Below the pieces are notes generated by a model. It made no database searches and was not told the origin of the DNA. It worked only from the letters and a program-made list of their open reading frames with translations. Shown one piece after another: positions 27,196 to 36,500 of a DNA stretch of 64,000 bases. The translations under genes were made by a program, and so were the position numbers. The number at the start of each line of letters is the position of its first letter. The stretch's first letter is position 1. The stretch is from Streptococcus equinus ATCC 9812 (GTDB lineage: Bacteria; Bacillota; Bacilli; Lactobacillales; Streptococcaceae). Where the stretch lies: assembly GCF_000187265.1 (NCBI RefSeq), contig NZ_GL698429.1, positions 326,043 through 390,042 of the forward strand. Reading direction: 5' to 3'.

Positions 27196-27267
27196 TGGGG
27201 TATAGCCAAGCGGTAAGGCAAGGGACTTTGACTCCCTCATGCGTTGGTTCGAATCCAGCTACCCCAG
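27196..27267 (+). tRNA. tRNA-Gln (TTG)
   Basis: 72 nt. The acceptor TGGGGTA pairs with TACCCCA, the anticodon TTG lies in CTTTGAC, and the T-loop is GTTCGAATC. It is 26 bp after tRNA-Tyr, probably one transcript. Confidence 0.96.
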
Positions 27268-27351
27268 TCAAAGGTATCGAGTTTCGGCTTGACACCGTCA
27301 AAGATAAAAGTTGTTGTCGTTGCGGGTTACCTTGAGAAATATTATTGTTGT

Positions 27352-27377
27352 CAAAAGCTAGCTTAAGCTAGCTTTTG
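27352..27377 (+). promoter_or_regulatory. 26-nt perfect palindrome in the rpsA leader
   Basis: The half-site CAAAAGCTAGCTT is followed at once by its exact complement. It ends 2 nt before the rpsA Shine-Dalgarno (GGAGG, 27380-27384). As RNA it gives an 11-bp stem with a TTAA loop; as DNA it could be a dimeric protein site. A role in S1 autoregulation or partial termination is inferred. Confidence 0.6.
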
Positions 27378-27395
27378 TTGGAGGATTTTTTTAGA

Positions 27396-28592
27396 ATGAA
27401 TGAATTTGAAGATTTGCTAAACAGTGTTAGCGAAGTAAACCCTGGTGATGTTGTCACTGCGGAAGTTTTAACTGTTGATAATGATCAAGCAAACGTTGTT
27501 ATCGAAGGAACAGGTGTTGAAGGTGTTCTTACACTTCGTGAATTGACTAACGATCGTGATGCTGATATTAACGATTTCGTTAAAGCTGGCGACACAGTTG
27601 AAGTTCTTGTTCTTCGTCAAGTTGTAGGTAAAGATACTGATACAGTTACTTTCCTTGTCTCTAAAAAACGCTTGGAAGCTCGCAAAGCTTGGGATAAACT
27701 TGTTGGTCGCGAAGGCGAAGTTGTTACTGTTAAGGGTACACGTGCTGTTAAAGGTGGTCTTTCAGTTGAATTTGAAGGACTTCGTGGTTTCATCCCTGCT
27801 TCAATGATCGATACACGTTTCGTACGTAACACTGAAAAATTTGTTGGTCAAGAATTTGAAGCTAAAATCAAAGAAGTTGTTCCAGCTGAAAACCGCTTCA
27901 TCCTTTCACGTCGTGAAGTAGTTGAAGAAAAAGCTGCTGCAGCTCGTAAAGAAGTCTTCTCTAAAATTGAAGAAGGTTCAATCGTTAAAGGTAAAGTTGC
28001 TCGCTTGACAAGCTTCGGTGCTTTCGTTGACCTTGGCGGTGTTGATGGACTTGTTCACGTGACTGAATTGTCTCACGAACGTAACGTTTCACCTAAATCA
28101 GTTGTTTCAGTTGGTGAAGAAATCGAAGTTAAAGTTCTTTCAATCGATGAAGAAGCAGGTCGTGTATCACTTTCACTTAAAGCTACAACACCTGGACCAT
28201 GGGATGGTGTAGAACAAAAACTTGCTGCTGGCGATGTTGTTGAAGGTAAAGTTAAACGTTTGACTGATTTCGGTGCTTTCGTTGAAGTATTACCTGGTAT
28301 CGATGGACTTGTTCACATCTCACAAATTTCACACAAACGTGTTGGAAATCCTAAAGATGTTCTTTCAGTTGGTCAAGAAGTTAAAGTTAAAGTTCTTGAT
28401 GTTAACGCTGATGCAGAACGTGTATCACTTTCAATTAAAGCTCTTGAAGAACGTCCAGCACAAGCTGAAAACGAAGAAAAACGTCAATCTCGTCCACGTC
28501 GTCCAAAACGTGAAGCTAAACGTGATTACGAACTTCCAGAAACTCAAACTGGATTCTCAATGGCTGATTTATTCGGCGATATTGAATTGTAA
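27396..28592 (+). CDS. rpsA: 30S ribosomal protein S1
   Basis: A 398-residue protein with four S1 (OB-fold) domains at about 15-85, 102-168, 187-256 and 272-341. The last two show [19 protein letters not shown] and [17 protein letters not shown]. This short four-domain form is usual for Firmicutes. A basic tail ([14 protein letters not shown]) follows. ATG 27396 is chosen over TTG 27375. It is translated downstream of a palindrome and ends at a strong terminator. Confidence 0.95.
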   Translation: MNEFEDLLNSVSEVNPGDVVTAEVLTVDNDQANVVIEGTGVEGVLTLRELTNDRDADINDFVKAGDTVEVLVLRQVVGKDTDTVTFLVSKKRLEARKAWDKLVGREGEVVTVKGTRAVKGGLSVEFEGLRGFIPASMIDTRFVRNTEKFVGQEFEAKIKEVVPAENRFILSRREVVEEKAAAARKEVFSKIEEGSIVKGKVARLTSFGAFVDLGGVDGLVHVTELSHERNVSPKSVVSVGEEIEVKVLSIDEEAGRVSLSLKATTPGPWDGVEQKLAAGDVVEGKVKRLTDFGAFVEVLPGIDGLVHISQISHKRVGNPKDVLSVGQEVKVKVLDVNADAERVSLSIKALEERPAQAENEEKRQSRPRRPKREAKRDYELPETQTGFSMADLFGDIEL

Positions 28593-28603
28593 TTATAAAT
28601 CAA

Positions 28604-28636
28604 GAAAAGACTTACATTGTAAGTCTTTTCTTTTTG
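28604..28636 (+). terminator. rpsA terminator
   Basis: 12-bp stem GAAAAGACTTAC/GTAAGTCTTTTC, loop ATT, then TTTTT. Confidence 0.92.
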
Positions 28637-28663
28637 TTTTGATATGGTATAATAGAATAGTTG

Positions 28664-28735
28664 CCACCCTTAGTGTAATGGATATCACGCAAGATTCCGG
28701 TTCTTGAAATAGGGGTTCGATTCCCTTAGGGTGGA
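28664..28735 (+). tRNA. tRNA-Arg (CCG)
   Basis: 72 nt. The acceptor CCACCCT pairs with AGGGTGG, the anticodon stem CAAGA/TCTTG holds loop TTCCGGT, and the T-arm is AGGGG-TTCGATT-CCCTT. TATAAT lies at 28648-28653, and a GCCA/TGGC terminator with T-run at 28746-28770. It would read the rare CGG codon. Confidence 0.93.
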
Positions 28736-28745
28736 GTTATTGAGT

Positions 28746-28771
28746 AAAAAAAGCCAGAATGGCTTTTTTCT
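28746..28771 (+). terminator. Terminator after tRNA-Arg
   Basis: AAAAAGCCA, loop GAA, TGGCTTTTTT. Confidence 0.85.
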
Positions 28772-28884
28772 TTGCGATAAAATCGATTCTAATTGCCTTG
28801 TAGCTGTTTTTATGAGGAAGTAGTGGTTTATCAGGATAAAAGTAAAAAGTGCTTTAAAAAGCTATTCTGTAGTGATTAGGGCGT

Positions 28885-28917
28885 TAAAAAAGCAGTCTAA
28901 TAATTATAGACTGCTTA
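28885..28917 (-). terminator. lrgAB terminator
   Basis: Read leftward: AGCAGTCTA, a 7-nt loop, TAGACTGCT, then a T-run. Confidence 0.85.
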
Positions 28918-28922
28918 ATACA

Positions 28923-29618
28923 TTATTTTAAGATAATTTGTGCGATAATTGGGCTAACGATAACATACATAATTCCGGTAACGCCGATAGCAAGACCTGC
29001 CATGGCACCTTCAACTAGGCCATATTTCAGAGCTGTTCCAGTACCGATAGCATGCCCTGTTCCGCCAAGACTAAGTCCGATAGCAACAGGGTCTTCAATT
29101 TTTAAAAGTTTTAAGAATACAGGACCAAGAACACTGGTTAAAATTCCTGTAATGACAACAACAACTAGAGTTACAGTTGTAATTCCTCCCATTTTATCAG
29201 TAATACCGACTGCCATAGCAGTTGTAACTGATTTAGGGAATAATGAAATAGCTAGCAAGTATTTAATACCAAAACTTTTAGCAACGATTGCTGTAAAAGT
29301 AGTATTTACGACACAAGCAATGAGGATTCCAGATAAAATACTTCTAATATGGTGTTTCATTAAGTGAAATGAACGATAGAGTGGAATACCAAGTGCAACT
29401 GTCGATGGAACGATAAGTGTATTTAGATAACTTCCTCCGACATAATAGTCTGAGTATGAAATTTTTGTGATTTTTAAAAATGCAATAATGAAAAATGTTG
29501 CAAGAAGTAAAGGGGTGGTAATAGGGTGAGGAAATCTCCGGTAAATCAAGATTCCCATTAGATAGGCTAAAATTGAAAGCATAATACCAAAGATTGGATT
29601 GGTTAGAATATTAGTCAT
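28923..29618 (-). CDS. lrgB: LrgB/CidB family membrane protein
   Basis: A 231-residue polytopic membrane protein of the LrgB family, partner of the holin-like LrgA in control of autolysis; related LrgAB proteins have been linked to pyruvate uptake. Family pieces are YYVGGSYLNTLIVPSTVALGIPLY, shown here across two helices, SLFPKSVTTAMAVGI and GTGHAIGTGTALKYG. The start is ATG 29616-29618, preceded by GGAGG and overlapping the lrgA stop by 8 nt, so translation is coupled. Confidence 0.92.
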   Translation of the reverse strand: MTNILTNPIFGIMLSILAYLMGILIYRRFPHPITTPLLLATFFIIAFLKITKISYSDYYVGGSYLNTLIVPSTVALGIPLYRSFHLMKHHIRSILSGILIACVVNTTFTAIVAKSFGIKYLLAISLFPKSVTTAMAVGITDKMGGITTVTLVVVVITGILTSVLGPVFLKLLKIEDPVAIGLSLGGTGHAIGTGTALKYGLVEGAMAGLAIGVTGIMYVIVSPIIAQIILK

Positions 29619-29991
29619 GGTGTCCTCCTTTATCGACATAATCTCCTTCGAAACGTGTTTTGATGAATTGTACAACAAAACCAATTGTAGTGACGTTTAA
29701 AAAGATTGCTACTAGGATGATAATAGTGATAGGAAGCAGATAATCTTTGATATCATTAAATCTGTCCATAATACCAACGGCCGCTGGTAAAAATAGGATG
29801 GTCATATTATTGAGCAGAAAATTTCCAACTACATCAATATGCCTCAGACGAATGATTTTGAATTCGAGGGCAAGAAAAAGTAGCACTAATCCAATAATGC
29901 TACCAGGAACAGGCAAATTGAGTAAATTAGAAATTGCCTCCCCTATAAATGAAAAGATGAGAATAATCATAAATTGAACGTATAATTTCAT
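29611..29991 (-). CDS. lrgA: LrgA/CidA family holin-like protein
   Basis: A 126-residue protein with four hydrophobic helices and the LrgA signature NLPVPGSIIGLVLLFLAL, then LLNNMTILFLPAAVGIM. It is the first gene of lrgAB. No lytST sensor pair lies beside it in the window. A cre-like sequence sits upstream. Confidence 0.92.
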   Translation of the reverse strand: MKLYVQFMIILIFSFIGEAISNLLNLPVPGSIIGLVLLFLALEFKIIRLRHIDVVGNFLLNNMTILFLPAAVGIMDRFNDIKDYLLPITIIILVAIFLNVTTIGFVVQFIKTRFEGDYVDKGGHHD

Positions 29992-30044
29992 TAGTAAACT
30001 CCTTCGTTATAAGTCTACTACTATAGATATTTTTTTCAAGGTTA

Positions 30045-30057
30045 TGAAACGTTTACA
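30045..30057 (-). promoter_or_regulatory. Degenerate cre-like site upstream of lrgA
   Basis: TGAAACGTTTACA is one base short of the catabolite-responsive element TGWAANCGNTNWCA. CcpA control of lrgAB is reported in S. mutans. Weak on sequence alone. Confidence 0.3.
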
Positions 30058-30103
30058 TGTAAATTTTTTGAAAAATTACAAATATTATCTTTCTTTAACA
30101 TAA

Positions 30104-30128
30104 AAAAACTGAGTTTAACTCAGTTTTA
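30104..30128 (-). terminator. Terminator of the TVP38-family gene
   Basis: AAACTGAGTT/AACTCAGTTT stem, with an A-run (T-run on the minus strand) at 30102-30108. Confidence 0.75.
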
Positions 30129-30740
30129 GTGATTTAATATCAATTTTAAGACGTTTCCTCCAAAGATCCAGATATAACTATAAGAGATAATTGAAATTGG
30201 TTTTGTAAGTAGGATAATTAGAATGAAACGCTTCAGAGAAATTCTTGAAAGGCCAGTAATCATTACGACAATATCTGCAGGTGAAACTGGTGATAACATA
30301 CAAAGGATAAAGAAATTCTCGTAATTTTTTGTATCAAGTTTAGCTTCATACTTGTAAAATGTCTTTTCGTCAATAAACAGTAGGATGAATATTCGTCCGT
30401 ATTGTCTGACAAGTAGGAAAAGTATAATACTACCAATAACGATTCCAAGGTAGTTGTAAATGAATGCTAAAACAGGGTTAAAAATTAAAAATCCAGCTAC
30501 AGTTGTAACTCCACCAGGAATTATTGGGAACACAACTTGGAAAATTTGTACCAAAATAAAAACCAAGGGGCCACAGAATCGGTGTTGGTTGACAAAATCT
30601 TTGAGTGCATTGCTATCATTTAAAATACCCAAGTGGTAGAACCAGATAACTAAGACAAAGGTCCCTAATAAAGCTAGAATACCTAATAATTGAATCAGTC
30701 GCTGGCAAAAAGCATAGCTATCAAACTTCTTCATTTTCAT
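30126..30740 (-). CDS. TVP38/TMEM64 family membrane protein
   Basis: A 204-residue polytopic membrane protein with the family core VFPIIPGGVTTVAGFLIF and CMLSPVSPADIVVMITGLS. About six hydrophobic segments are visible. The family is related to DedA; lipid scrambling or transport is proposed but its substrate is not known. It is monocistronic, between lrgA and ssrA. MKMKK at the start offers two possible ATGs (30740, 30734). Confidence 0.85.
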   Translation of the reverse strand: MKMKKFDSYAFCQRLIQLLGILALLGTFVLVIWFYHLGILNDSNALKDFVNQHRFCGPLVFILVQIFQVVFPIIPGGVTTVAGFLIFNPVLAFIYNYLGIVIGSIILFLLVRQYGRIFILLFIDEKTFYKYEAKLDTKNYENFFILCMLSPVSPADIVVMITGLSRISLKRFILIILLTKPISIISYSYIWIFGGNVLKLILNH

Positions 30741-30853
30741 ATTTTTATGATAACATAAGACTTTGTTTTTTTGAAATACAAACTATAAAATGAACATTTT
30801 TGAACAAAAATACTAGTTTATAGTGGCATAACATTCTATTTCAAAATTATTTT

Positions 30854-30882
30854 TTGCCATTTTCCGTATTATTTGCTATAAT
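30854..30882 (+). promoter_or_regulatory. ssrA promoter
   Basis: TTGCCA, a 17-bp spacer and TATAAT with a TGC extension. Confidence 0.85.
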
Positions 30883-30917
30883 ATTATTTGTAGCTTTTGA
30901 TTACTTTATAATTTCTG

Positions 30918-31264
30918 GGGTCGTTACGGATTCGACAGGCATTATGAGGTACATTCTGCGACTCATCGGCAGATGTAAAAATGCCAGTTAAATATAACTG
31001 CAAAAAATACAAATTCTTACGCTGTAGCTGCCTAAAAACCAGCTCGCGTGATCTCTACAGGATTGCTTGTGTTTTGCTAGAGGTTTCATTGATTAACAAG
31101 CTACATTTGACTATTGCCTAGCTAGTCAAAAAGAGATTTATAGGCTCGCTTAATCTAGGTTTGAGTTATGTATCGAGCTTGAGTTAAAATAAAGACATAA
31201 CCTATGGTTGTAGACGAATGTATTGGCAGGTGTTTGGACGTGGGTTCGACTCCCACCGGCTCCA
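30918..31264 (+). ncRNA. ssrA: Transfer-messenger RNA (tmRNA)
   Basis: It begins GGGGTCGTTACGG and ends in a tRNA-like GTTCGACTCCCACCGGCTCCA. The tag frame at 31000-31035 reads AKNTNSYAVAA then TAA, the streptococcal form. tmRNA with SmpB rescues stalled ribosomes and marks the product for ClpXP. Its own promoter lies upstream and a strong terminator downstream. Confidence 0.98.
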
Positions 31265-31296
31265 TAAAAGCTTTTCATAGTTTAGCAAAGTTACGC

Positions 31297-31324
31297 AAAA
31301 CGTTGATTGTCAACGTTTTTTATT
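31297..31324 (+). terminator. ssrA terminator
   Basis: AAAACGTTGA, loop TTG, TCAACGTTTT and more T. Confidence 0.9.
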
Positions 31325-31353
31325 TTTATATTTTGCCTAGTTTTGTCTTTTAG

Positions 31354-31391
31354 AGAGACCCAAAAAGAGACCCAAAAACGGGTCTCTTTTT
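31354..31391. repeat. Repeated GAGACCCAAAAA and 12-bp hairpin downstream of ssrA
   Basis: AGAGACCCAAAAA occurs twice in a row (31354-31366, 31366-31378). The second copy forms a perfect stem AAAAAGAGACCC/GGGTCTCTTTTT (31362-31373/31380-31391). The 3' end of ssrA is a known target for integrating elements, so this may be an attachment remnant. No integrase is present. Confidence 0.45.
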
Positions 31392-31469
31392 AAAAATCAA
31401 TATAATCGGAAAATTGTTTCCCAATATCATCAATGATTGGTAGTTATTTTTGAGTATCAAAATTCTTTA

Positions 31470-31503
31470 AAAATCCCTCACCAATTTGGTAGGGATTTTT
31501 TTA
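31470..31503 (-). terminator. Terminator of the GntR/ABC operon
   Basis: AAAATCCCT...AGGGATTTTT stem with an inner ACCAA/TTGGT, T-rich on both sides. Confidence 0.75.
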
Positions 31504-32271
31504 TTATTGAATATTAATTTTGTTTTTTAGTAAGTAGTGGGTTGCAAGGTAGAAGATAATGCCTTTAATGAGATTTTCAATAATTGATAATGGAAGTAAA
31601 TTCCAGCTCAAGGTGTCATCACTCAATTGTCCACTAGTTAATTCAGAAACAATAATTAAAACAATGCTTAGAACACAATATGCAATAAATGCCATCAAGC
31701 TTCGTTTGTTAGCAAAAAGCTGTCCGATTGAAATAGCTAGATAAATCATCAATATTCCAGATAGTACTGATGTAATTTCAAGAAGAAGTAGCAAGAACCA
31801 ATCTTTAAGTATCAGCATATTTCCAATTTGTGGGAGTATTGCTAAGAAATGTCCAAGTCCAGAAATTGGCAGGATTAGTATTGTAATACCAATCAGCACA
31901 ATCAAGAGATTAAAAGCAGTCCAAATCGCTGATGCAACAAGTTTAGATAAAATGATTTGGTGTGTCGATACAGGTAGTGTCAGGGTTAGATAACCTTCTC
32001 GACCAAAGAGATTTTTATAGAAGCGTCTGACGATGATAACTAGAGTAGCAATACAAGCACTTGCAACTAGTACTCCAAAAATCAAAGCTAGAATGATTGG
32101 GATTAACTGTGCAAAGTTATTGGAACTAATATTGGAATGTTCTTCAGCGAAGTTTGTTAGAGATTTTATGCTAAAGCCAAGGAAGAATGACATGGCAATG
32201 ATTGAAGCATTGAGTGCGAAATACCATTTACCAACGGATTTTAATTCATATTTTAAAAGTTTTGAAAACAT
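31504..32271 (-). CDS. ABC transporter permease (ABC-2 type)
   Basis: A 255-residue membrane protein with six predicted helices, beginning MFSKLLKYELKSVGKWY and containing REGYLTLTLPVSTHQIILSK, the pattern of ABC-2 permeases linked to YtrA-type regulators. It forms the third gene of an operon with the GntR regulator and ATPase upstream. The substrate is unknown; similar operons respond to cell-wall antibiotics or peptides, an inference only. Confidence 0.85.
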   Translation of the reverse strand: MFSKLLKYELKSVGKWYFALNASIIAMSFFLGFSIKSLTNFAEEHSNISSNNFAQLIPIILALIFGVLVASACIATLVIIVRRFYKNLFGREGYLTLTLPVSTHQIILSKLVASAIWTAFNLLIVLIGITILILPISGLGHFLAILPQIGNMLILKDWFLLLLLEITSVLSGILMIYLAISIGQLFANKRSLMAFIAYCVLSIVLIIVSELTSGQLSDDTLSWNLLPLSIIENLIKGIIFYLATHYLLKNKINIQ

Positions 32272-32279
32272 AATTCCCC

Positions 32280-32978
32280 CTAAGCTTTGTAAGTCTCACG
32301 GAAAAGTGAATCAATAGATTTTCCGCGTTCTTCACGAATATCATCGGTATTACCTTGTAAAATGATTTTACCGTCTTTTAGGAAAATAATCTCATCAAGA
32401 ATTGGTTCAATTTCTGAGATGAGGTGTGTTGAAATAATGACAGAAGCGTCTTCACAATAGTTGTTGATAATCGTGCGTAAAATATAATCACGAGCAGCAG
32501 GATCCACCCCGCCAATTGGCTCATCAAGAATGTATAGTTTTGCTTGACGGCTCATGACTAAAATTAATTGGACTTTTTCCTTGTTCCCTTTTGATAAATT
32601 TTTAAGAATGTCGTCAGGGTCTAGATTTAAATCTTTTAAAAGGTGCTCGGCTTTTTCACGAGAAAAATCTTCGTAGAAATCCTCGAAAAAGGTTAAAGCA
32701 TCGTTGATTTTCATATCGTCTCTGAGGTATGAAGTATCAGGAAGATATGAAATAATTTTCTTTGTGTCAACAGAAGGGCGATAGCCGTCAACAACGATTT
32801 CTCCACTTGTTGGGTGAAGAAGACCGTTGATTAGTTTAATAAGTGTTGTCTTTCCGCTTCCGTTTGGTCCAAGCAACCCAATGATTTTTCCAGCTGGTAA
32901 ACTGAGGGTCACATCATCAACAGCTACACGTTTTTTATATTTTTTAGTAACGTGATGTAGTTGGAGTAATTGACTCAT
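32280..32978 (-). CDS. ABC transporter ATP-binding protein
   Basis: A 232-residue ATPase: Walker A GPNGSGKTT (about 36), signature LSKGNKEKVQL, Walker B LYILDEPIGGVDP, switch His in IISTHLISEI. The variant signature SKGNKEK is common in the YtrB-like export group. It lies directly behind the regulator gene and 8 bp before the permease. Confidence 0.9.
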   Translation of the reverse strand: MSQLLQLHHVTKKYKKRVAVDDVTLSLPAGKIIGLLGPNGSGKTTLIKLINGLLHPTSGEIVVDGYRPSVDTKKIISYLPDTSYLRDDMKINDALTFFEDFYEDFSREKAEHLLKDLNLDPDDILKNLSKGNKEKVQLILVMSRQAKLYILDEPIGGVDPAARDYILRTIINNYCEDASVIISTHLISEIEPILDEIIFLKDGKIILQGNTDDIREERGKSIDSLFRETYKA

Positions 32979-32979
32979 C

Positions 32980-33348
32980 CTATTTTTTCTCCTTAATATA
33001 CGATTCTAATACAGTCACAATGTCGTCGATATTATATCCCATTTTTTGCATGTTATTAACAAATGATTGAAGTTCTGCTTCAGCAACTTCACGACGTTTT
33101 TGCTTAATCAAATCTTTATCATCAGTGACAAAACGCCCAGAAGTTCGTTGGGAGTAAACCATTCCTTCGCGTTCTAGTTCTGAAAAGGCGCGTTGCATAG
33201 TGTTGGGATTGACGCCAGCTTCTTCAGCTAATTCGCGAACTGTTGGGAGTTGATCACCGCTTTTTATTTCTTGGCTGATAATCTGCATTTTAATGTGTTG
33301 TGCAATTTGGATATAAATAGGTGATTTTTCATCAAATTTCCAGGACAT
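32980..33348 (-). CDS. GntR family regulator, YtrA subfamily
   Basis: A 122-residue repressor: winged helix (SPIYIQIAQHIKMQII, then LPTVRELAEEAGVNPNTMQR, AFSELEREGMVYSQRTSGRFV) with only a short C-terminal helical tail, the mark of YtrA. ATG 33346-33348 after AAAGGGG is chosen over the longer frame from 33426, which would run through its own promoter. It probably represses the operon it heads. Confidence 0.9.
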   Translation of the reverse strand: MSWKFDEKSPIYIQIAQHIKMQIISQEIKSGDQLPTVRELAEEAGVNPNTMQRAFSELEREGMVYSQRTSGRFVTDDKDLIKQKRREVAEAELQSFVNNMQKMGYNIDDIVTVLESYIKEKK

Positions 33349-33384
33349 ACGATAACCCCTTTCTATATTAAAATTAAAGAAGTC

Positions 33385-33426
33385 TTGTACTACATTAATG
33401 GTACAAAAATAAGTTTGAAATGTCAA
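33385..33426 (-). promoter_or_regulatory. Promoter and dyad operator of the GntR/ABC operon
   Basis: On the minus strand: TTGACA (33421-33426), a 17-bp spacer and TACCAT (33398-33403). A dyad TTGTAC-N10-GTACAA (33385-33406) covers the -10 region, a natural site for the YtrA-type repressor. Confidence 0.7.
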
Positions 33427-33531
33427 GGAATCAGAAGCTTCCGTCTACGATTTGGATTAAAACATAAATATGCTTTCATTTTTAGTGTATAATAAGATGG
33501 AAGAAGTGAATCGAAGAAAGGAGGGCACTTT

Positions 33532-36500
33532 ATGTTTGCCCAATTAGACACCAAGACAGTCTATTCTTTTATGGACAGTTTAATTGACTTAGAAGGCTAT
33601 GTTAAAGAAGCAAAAGTATTAGGCTACCAAACTATTGGGATTATGGACAAAGATAATCTCTATGCCGCCTTTCATTTTATTGAAATAGCTAAAAAGCAAG
33701 GTATTCGTCCTGTTTTAGGTTTAGAATTGACACTTGACATTCAAGAAAATCTGTCGGTGACTTTCTACTTAATTGCGCGCGATACACAAGGTTATAAAAA
33801 TCTGATGAAGGTATCGAGTCGCCAAATGACGAATGGTATTCAGTTAGAAGATTTAAATGATTACCTACAAGGGATAGCAGTCATCATTCCTTACTTTGAG
33901 GATTTAGAAAGTATTAGCGTACCTTTTGATTACTATATTGGTGTCGATATTCATTCGGAGGAAAGAGAATATAACAAACCGATTCTTCCATTACACACAG
34001 TTCGGTATTTTAATACTAACGAAGTAGAAACGCTGCACATGCTGCACGCTATTCGAGACAACGTTAGTTTAAAAGACGCTCCGCTAGTACCACAAAACCA
34101 ACATTTGGTAGCTTGTGATATTTTAACACAGGCTTTTGAACAGAAATTTCCAAAGGCTTTAGAAAACCTTGAACAACTGGTTTCTACCATTCAGTACGAT
34201 TTTAATAGTGAGTTGAAATTGCCAAGGTTTAACCGTCAAAAGCCTGCTCAAGAAGAGTTAGTTGAGTTGACTCAATCAGGACTTAAGGAAAAAGGACTTT
34301 GGCTACTAGAGTATCAAGAACGATTATCAAAAGAGTTATCTGTCATTCACAAAATGGGATTTGACGACTATTTCTTGATTGTTTGGGATTTATTACGTTT
34401 TGGTCGTAGTCGTGGCTATTATATGGGAATGGGACGTGGTTCTGCAGCAGGAAGTTTAGTTTCTTATGCTCTTGATATTACAGGGATTGATCCAGTTAAA
34501 AACAACCTGCTTTTTGAACGCTTCCTAAACGAAGAACGTTATAGTATGCCGGATATTGATATTGACCTACCAGACGTTTATCGTAGTGAATTTCTTCATT
34601 ATGTACGCAATCGTTATGGAAGTCTTCATTCAGCGCAGATTGTGACGTTCTCGACGTTTGGTGCTAAACAGGCTATCCGCGATGTTTTTAAACGCTTTGG
34701 AGCTCCTGAGCATGAATTGACTAATATCACTAAGAAAATTAGCTTTAGAGATAATTTGACGACGGTTTATGAAAAAAATCTTTCTTTCCGTCAGATTATT
34801 AATTCAAAAATTGAATACCAAAAAGCGTTTGCTATTGCTAAGCGAATTGAAGGCAACCCACGTCAAACTTCTATCCACGCAGCCGGTGTCGTTATGAGTG
34901 ATGACAATCTGACAGAACATATTCCACTAAAAGCTGGTGAGGATATGATGATAACTCAGTATGATGCTTCTGCAGTTGAGGCTAACGGTCTTCTTAAGAT
35001 GGACTTCTTAGGCCTACGAAATCTGACTTTTGTTCAACGAATGCAAGAAAAAGTAGCAAAAGATTATGATGTTAATATTGATATTAAATCAATTAATTTA
35101 GAGGATAAGAAGACACTTGCTCTTTTTGCAGCTGGAAGAACAAAGGGGATTTTTCAGTTTGAACAAGCTGGGGCAATTAATCTTCTAAAACGTATTAAAC
35201 CACGTAAATTTGAGGATATTGTAGCTACTACGAGTTTAAATCGTCCTGGGGCTAGTGATTATACCGAGAACTTTATTAAACGTCGTTTTCGAAAAGAAAC
35301 TGTTGATTTGATTGATCCTTTAGTGGCTCATATCTTGGAACCTACTTATGGTATTATGCTTTATCAAGAGCAAGTTATGCAGATTGCTCAAGTATATGCT
35401 GGCTTTACTCTTGGAAAGGCGGATTTGTTGCGCCGCGCTATGTCGAAGAAAAAAGTAGAAGACATGCAAAAAATGGAAAGTGAATTTTTAAAAGGAGCAC
35501 AATCCCTAGGTCGTCCACTCGATGTTGCTAAGGATTTGTTTTCTCGCATGGCAAAATTCGCTGGTTACGGCTTCAACAGAAGTCACGCATTTGCCTATTC
35601 AGCTTTAGCTTTTCAACTAGCATACTTTAAAGCTCATTACCCTGCTGTCTTTTACGATGTCATGCTCAATTATTCAAGTGCGGACTACATTACTGATGCG
35701 CTTGAGTCAGAGTTCAGTGTCAATAAAATTGATATAAACACTGTTCCCTATAATGATAAGATTTCAGATGGGCGTATTTATCTTGGATTGAAAAATCTTA
35801 AAGGCGTACCACGAGATATGTGTTATTGGATTATTGAGAATCGTCCGTTTTCAAGCATTGAAGACTTTTTGACTAAGTTACCTGAAAACTATCAGAAAAA
35901 AGAATTTGTCACTCCGCTGATTGAAATTGGTGCATTTGATAAATTTGAAAAAAATCGTCGTAAGATTATTGAAAATCTAGAACCTTTATTTATGTTTGTA
36001 AATGAACTAGGAAGTTTATTTGCTGAAACTTCTTACAGTTGGATTGAAGTTGAAGATTTTTCAAGTGCAGAGAAGTACCGTCAAGAACAAGGACTGCTTG
36101 GTGTTGGTATTAGCCCACATCCGCTTTTGGAAATCGCTAAAAAATCATCAGTTTCATTTACAGCTCTGGCTGACTTACATGAAAATACTGAAGCAACAAT
36201 TCTTGTCGAATTGAACCAAATTCGTGTAATTCGAACAAAAACAAAGGGAGAACAAATGGCGTTTTTGAACGTAACTGACATGAAGAAAAAATTTGATGTG
36301 ACATTGTTTCCAGAAATCTTTGCTCAATATAAGGATATGCTTCAAGAAGGTAGATTTTATTATTTAACCGGGAAAATTCAAAAACGTAACGACAGATTGC
36401 AGATGGTACTGAATCGTGTTCAAGAGGCAAGCAGCGAGCGCTTGTGGTTGCTGGTTGAAAATCATCTGCATGATGCAGAAATTTCACAAATCCTGTCTAA

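Noticed and set aside
28273-28707. 144-codon frame overlapping rpsA and running into the tRNA
   Set aside because: It is the +1-frame shadow of rpsA and crosses a terminator and a tRNA gene.
33349-33426. Longer N-terminus for the GntR regulator
   Set aside because: The extension covers the -10, -35 and operator, and YtrA proteins begin near the chosen Met.
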